This document shows positions 18,704-21,948 of a stretch of 21,948 bases of DNA, in pieces. Position 1 is the first letter of the stretch. Each line of letters begins with the position of its first letter. The notes beneath the pieces are model-generated. The model made no database searches. It was not told the origin of the DNA and saw only the letters and a program-made list of their open reading frames with translations. A program made the position numbers and the translations under genes. The stretch lies in NCBI GenBank assembly GCA_001003855.1, contig LCPX01000031.1, positions 1 through 21,948 on the forward strand. Reading direction: 5' to 3'. The stretch comes from Candidatus Moranbacteria bacterium GW2011_GWE1_49_15 (lineage in GTDB: Bacteria > Patescibacteriota > Minisyncoccia > Moranbacterales > GWC2-37-73).

Positions 18704-20581
18704 ATGCGAAGCTTTTTGGGAAAAATTAATAATATCATGAGAAAAAAATGGGTAGCAATGATGCTGCTTGTTTTTCCATTGATGGCATATTTGGCATTCG
18801 GATCATTTCATATAACGGAATTCGAGACAGCCGATGAGCATTATTGGCTCTATAGCAATACGACTAACACCAGATATTGGAAATATGATAACGGAAGAAT
18901 AAGCCAGTATTGGGACGCGTTGCTTGCCAAGGATTGGAAAAAAACCAGGATAAATGATAAGCCCGGCGTAACCCTGGCTTATGTTTCGGGGATCGGCAGT
19001 TATTTGCACAGGGATTTTTTGAATGATTTAACCACTGGCAAGATCGGTCAGCTTTCGAAGGTCGAACAGATGCAAAAGATAAATGGATACTATAGGTATC
19101 CGATACTTATTTTCGTGGGACTATTTTCTTTTGCGCTTTTCTATCTTATCAGGAGGCTCACCAAAAGCGGATGGATCGCGTTGGTGGCGGTAAGTCTGAT
19201 GCTGCTTTCGCCGGTACTTCTTGGGATTTCACAGATAGTCAATCCTGATTCATTGCTCTGGCTTTTCGTGCTTTCCGCGATACTCTCATTTCAGATATAT
19301 CTAAATGAAAGAAATGGGAAATTCGTTTTTTTGACCGGATTTTTTTTGGGACTCTCGTTACTTACGAAATACACCTCCGTCATCCTTTTCCCATTTCTTT
19401 TCTTGATGATTTTATCGCACTTGTTTCATAGAAGGGAGGAATTTGTCGGGAAAGGTTTGGATAAAAATGTATTTCGTATGTTCGGGGCCTATGTTCTAGT
19501 ACTTATAGGCGGACTGCTTTTATATGCGGTTGTTTTGCCCAATAACCTGCTTTATCCGAAGAATTTCCTCAAGGGGAGCATAGGGTTTACGGGGATGCCG
19601 GAAGTGTTTATCGCTATAGGCGTTATCGCGTTCATTCTTATACATGACGCGTTCTTTTGGAAAAGCAAAGTCACCGAATTCGTTTTCAGGAAATTGGCAT
19701 TTTTGAGAAAATTCTTGCTTCCGTTGGCAAGCGCCCTGCTCTTGGTCGCTTTTGTCGGCGTACTGATAAATGTCGCTGGCAACGATCTTTTCGGTTTCCA
19801 TTCGGTCCAGTTCGACGAGAAGAGCAAGACGGTATTCAAGAAATTCGATACTTTGCAGATATTGTTCATGCAGTCGATGCCGTTGGTGTTTTCCCTGACG
19901 CCTCTCGTCCTGTTTTTCTCCATGTTTTCTTTCGTCAGAAACATCTTCAAAAAAAGCAGGTTCTCTGAAACCTACCTCGTACTCTCCCTTTTCGTAATAG
20001 CCTTCTATCTGGCCTCGATGGAGCAGGGGTTGCTTCTGACGGTGCGTTATAGTATAGTCTTATATCCGGTCATGATACTTATGGCGGCGATCGGAATGTA
20101 TGAATTCTTTTCCATAGCAACAAGAAGAAGCCGGTTTAAGGCAGGAATTTTCATTTTGGCTGTAGCACTGAGCATCCCAAGTCTTTGGCTTATGAAACCG
20201 TTCTATTTCAGCTATATGAATTCCTTTTTGCCAACGCGGTATCTGATCACGGATTCATGGGGATATGGCGGGTACGAAGCGGCCCAGTATCTCAATTCGC
20301 TCCCGGGAGCTGAAAATATGAAGATTTGGTCGGATTACAACGGAACTTGTCTATTCTTCGTGGGGGATTGCGTGGCTAATCCTTTGACTATGTCCAATAT
20401 ACAAAAAAAGGCCCAGGTTTTACCGAAGTTCGATTATTTCGTATCGAACAGAAGAGGGGCGATTCTGAGCAGGAAAATCTGGGATGATCTCAAAGAAAAA
20501 TATGGAAGCAATGAGATATGGGGCTTTGTCATAGGCGGCAGGGCTGATAACTTCATTAAGATATATAAAAACAATCCTTAA
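18704..20581 (+). CDS. GT39/PMT-like membrane glycosyltransferase (tandem paralogue 2)
   Basis: A 625-residue membrane protein clearly paralogous to the previous gene: first external loop TADEHYW (42-48) with the Asp-Glu pair, RISQYWDALL and TRINDKPGVTLAY (81-93), SQIVNPDSL, and the C-terminal WGYGGYEAAQYLNSL with the Cys pair at 549 and 556, again seven apart. It is about 90 residues shorter than copy 1; part of this is the membrane segment before the WGYGG region, where copy 1 has two more hydrophobic stretches. At DNA level a 20-nt segment in the SQIVNPDS region is identical in both copies, suggesting either recent duplication or gene conversion. Same expected role: polyprenyl-phosphate-sugar-dependent transfer outside the membrane. 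It follows copy 1 by 10 nt and precedes copy 3 by 15 nt; no SD. Confidence 0.8.
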   Translation: MRSFLGKINNIMRKKWVAMMLLVFPLMAYLAFGSFHITEFETADEHYWLYSNTTNTRYWKYDNGRISQYWDALLAKDWKKTRINDKPGVTLAYVSGIGSYLHRDFLNDLTTGKIGQLSKVEQMQKINGYYRYPILIFVGLFSFALFYLIRRLTKSGWIALVAVSLMLLSPVLLGISQIVNPDSLLWLFVLSAILSFQIYLNERNGKFVFLTGFFLGLSLLTKYTSVILFPFLFLMILSHLFHRREEFVGKGLDKNVFRMFGAYVLVLIGGLLLYAVVLPNNLLYPKNFLKGSIGFTGMPEVFIAIGVIAFILIHDAFFWKSKVTEFVFRKLAFLRKFLLPLASALLLVAFVGVLINVAGNDLFGFHSVQFDEKSKTVFKKFDTLQILFMQSMPLVFSLTPLVLFFSMFSFVRNIFKKSRFSETYLVLSLFVIAFYLASMEQGLLLTVRYSIVLYPVMILMAAIGMYEFFSIATRRSRFKAGIFILAVALSIPSLWLMKPFYFSYMNSFLPTRYLITDSWGYGGYEAAQYLNSLPGAENMKIWSDYNGTCLFFVGDCVANPLTMSNIQKKAQVLPKFDYFVSNRRGAILSRKIWDDLKEKYGSNEIWGFVIGGRADNFIKIYKNNP

Positions 20582-20596
20582 AGACCATTGGCTCGT

Positions 20597-21948
20597 ATGG
20601 AATCGGATTTTAAGCAAGTAAAGGACAAGAATAGAAGATGGTATATATTGCTGCTTTTTGCGATCCCTTTAGCCATGTATTTTTGGTTCGGAATGCAGCA
20701 CATAACGGAATTCGAAACGGCCGACGAATATCGCTGGGTGTCGGAATATGAAAAGGTCAGGATCCCGCAATATTGGGACGCGATGCTTAATAAGGATTGG
20801 GAACGCACCAGGATAAACGACAAGCCGGGAATAACGCTGGCTATGATATCCGGCGTAGGGCTTCTTTATGAGAAGGATTATGCCGCAAGGGTGGACGTGC
20901 AGCATAAGTTCAGCACCGAATACGATCCGGAAAAGACGCAGAACGTCGCTTATTATTTCCGCATGCCCATCCTGCTTTTCAATGGACTGATGTCCGTTTT
21001 TATTTTGTTCTCCTTGGCACGCCTCACGAAGAGCAATTGGACGGCGCTTCTTGGCGCGACGCTGATCGTGCTCTGTCCAGTGATAATAGGCATATCGCAG
21101 ATAATAAATCCGGACGCTTTCCTTTGGGTATTCTTTTTCTCCGCCATTCTTTCGTTCATGCTTTTCGTCAGGGATAATAAATGGTGGGACGCTCTTTTCT
21201 CCGCGTTGTTTTTGGGATTGGCTTTTCTTAGCAAGTACACTTCGTTCATCTTGGTCCCGTTCTTTTTCGTGATCATGTTGAGCTATCTCTTTTTCAATTA
21301 CAAAGAGTTGGCGGAGGAAGGGAAAATAAGGAAAAAGATGCTTATTCTCTCGCTGTCCTATCCGGCGATAGTGGCTTTAGGCGTATTGTTTTTCGCGCTC
21401 GGTATGCCGGCCGTATTCGTCAATCATGATCTTTTGACGGAAGGCTTGGACCAGATAAAAAAGGCCGACGACGTGATCGACATTTTGCTCTATGCCTCCG
21501 CTTTTCTTTTCGTCGATGCCCTTATCTTGAAAAGTTTCATAACGAAGAATATTTTGAAGTATTCGCAGTTTCTCGGTAGGATCCTGCCGGCTTTGTTGTA
21601 TGTCGGACTGGCTGGAATGGCTGTCTTGGCTTTTTATAACTGGGCGTTCGGTGGAAACGTTTTGGGCGTTCCGGATATTCCATATGACGCCAGGGATGAG
21701 AAGCTGTTCAGGAATTTGGATGTTTGGAATAAACTGATGTTGGAACTCTATCCCTTCGTCTATTCGCTTACGCCGATAGTATTTTTTTCCTTGGTCGCTA
21801 CTTGGTTAAAATCGGCTTGGAAAACCCGGAGGGAAGACGCTTATATACTGTTCGCGCTCTCCAGTCTTTTCGTGGCGTTTTATTTCGGGGTTATTATGCA
21901 GAAGCTTCAAGTCAATATCAGATACAGCATGATAATGTATCCGATAGC
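20597..21948 (+). CDS. GT39/PMT-like membrane glycosyltransferase (tandem paralogue 3), partial
   Basis: An open frame of 450 codons from the ATG at 20597 to the window edge, with no stop. It begins MESDFKQVKDKNRRWYILLL; the first helix (about 15-33) is followed by ETADEYRW (40-47) with the Asp-Glu pair, RIPQYWDAML and TRINDKPGITLAM (71-83), then SQIINPDAF, and continues through the central helices to VNIRYSIMIMYPI. The His that follows Asp-Glu in copies 1 and 2 is Tyr here. The C-terminal WGYGG and Cys-pair region lies beyond the window. It is the third member of the tandem series and probably in the same transcript (15-nt gap). Family and paralogy are safe; substrate unknown. Confidence 0.78.
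   Translation, partial: MESDFKQVKDKNRRWYILLLFAIPLAMYFWFGMQHITEFETADEYRWVSEYEKVRIPQYWDAMLNKDWERTRINDKPGITLAMISGVGLLYEKDYAARVDVQHKFSTEYDPEKTQNVAYYFRMPILLFNGLMSVFILFSLARLTKSNWTALLGATLIVLCPVIIGISQIINPDAFLWVFFFSAILSFMLFVRDNKWWDALFSALFLGLAFLSKYTSFILVPFFFVIMLSYLFFNYKELAEEGKIRKKMLILSLSYPAIVALGVLFFALGMPAVFVNHDLLTEGLDQIKKADDVIDILLYASAFLFVDALILKSFITKNILKYSQFLGRILPALLYVGLAGMAVLAFYNWAFGGNVLGVPDIPYDARDEKLFRNLDVWNKLMLELYPFVYSLTPIVFFSLVATWLKSAWKTRREDAYILFALSSLFVAFYFGVIMQKLQVNIRYSMIMYPI

Overview
The window looks like part of a small-genome, candidate-phyla-radiation (Patescibacteria/Parcubacteria-like) bacterium. This is inferred from several things: tightly packed surface-polysaccharide genes, many start codons without a Shine-Dalgarno (SD) sequence, a free-standing four-helix-bundle (23S rRNA intervening-sequence type) gene, a DUF2304 protein beside a polyprenyl-phosphate glycosyltransferase, and a DUF1059-like remnant. 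TGA is used as a stop, so the standard bacterial code applies. No rRNA, tRNA, CRISPR array, transposase or integrase was seen.

Layout. (1) Positions 1-3644, minus strand: a compact operon that runs GT2 polyprenyl-phosphate glycosyltransferase, DUF2304 membrane protein, GT4, GT2, and a GT4 cut by the window start; genes overlap by 4-14 nt. (2) 3727-4624: a small membrane-anchored acidic protein (minus) and, divergently, an unknown 149-residue protein (plus) with a strong SD and its own terminator. (3) 4755-6527, plus: a multi-membrane GT39/ArnT-like glycosyltransferase. (4) 6560-9197, minus: a membrane-anchored GH28 (polygalacturonase-type) hydrolase, and upstream of it a two-gene unit for exported proteins, one a coiled-coil protein with a Glu-Thr repeat tail. 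(5) 9494-12292, plus: a GT2 with two C-terminal membrane helices, the four-helix-bundle gene, and a UDP-glucose 6-dehydrogenase. (6) 12346-14184: a second, compositionally distinct UDP-glucose dehydrogenase with its own promoter and terminator, then a broken DUF1059-like gene. (7) 14243-21948, plus: GT4, a flippase-like LPG_synthase_TM protein, and three tandem paralogous multi-membrane glycosyltransferases, the last running off the window.

Working together (inference): GT2 enzymes charge polyprenyl phosphate with sugars, the GT39-like membrane enzymes transfer lipid-linked sugars on the outer face, GT4/GT2 enzymes build the chain on the inner face, the dehydrogenases supply UDP-glucuronate, and GH28 could trim a uronate-containing polymer outside the cell.

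The least ordinary signals are non-coding. Degenerate tandem arrays with a 7-nt period occupy intergenic gaps; three of the arrays lie in gaps of exactly 60 nt between a stop and the next start. Terminator T-tracts run directly into the -35 box of the next promoter. Tiny upstream ORFs precede two glycosyltransferase genes.
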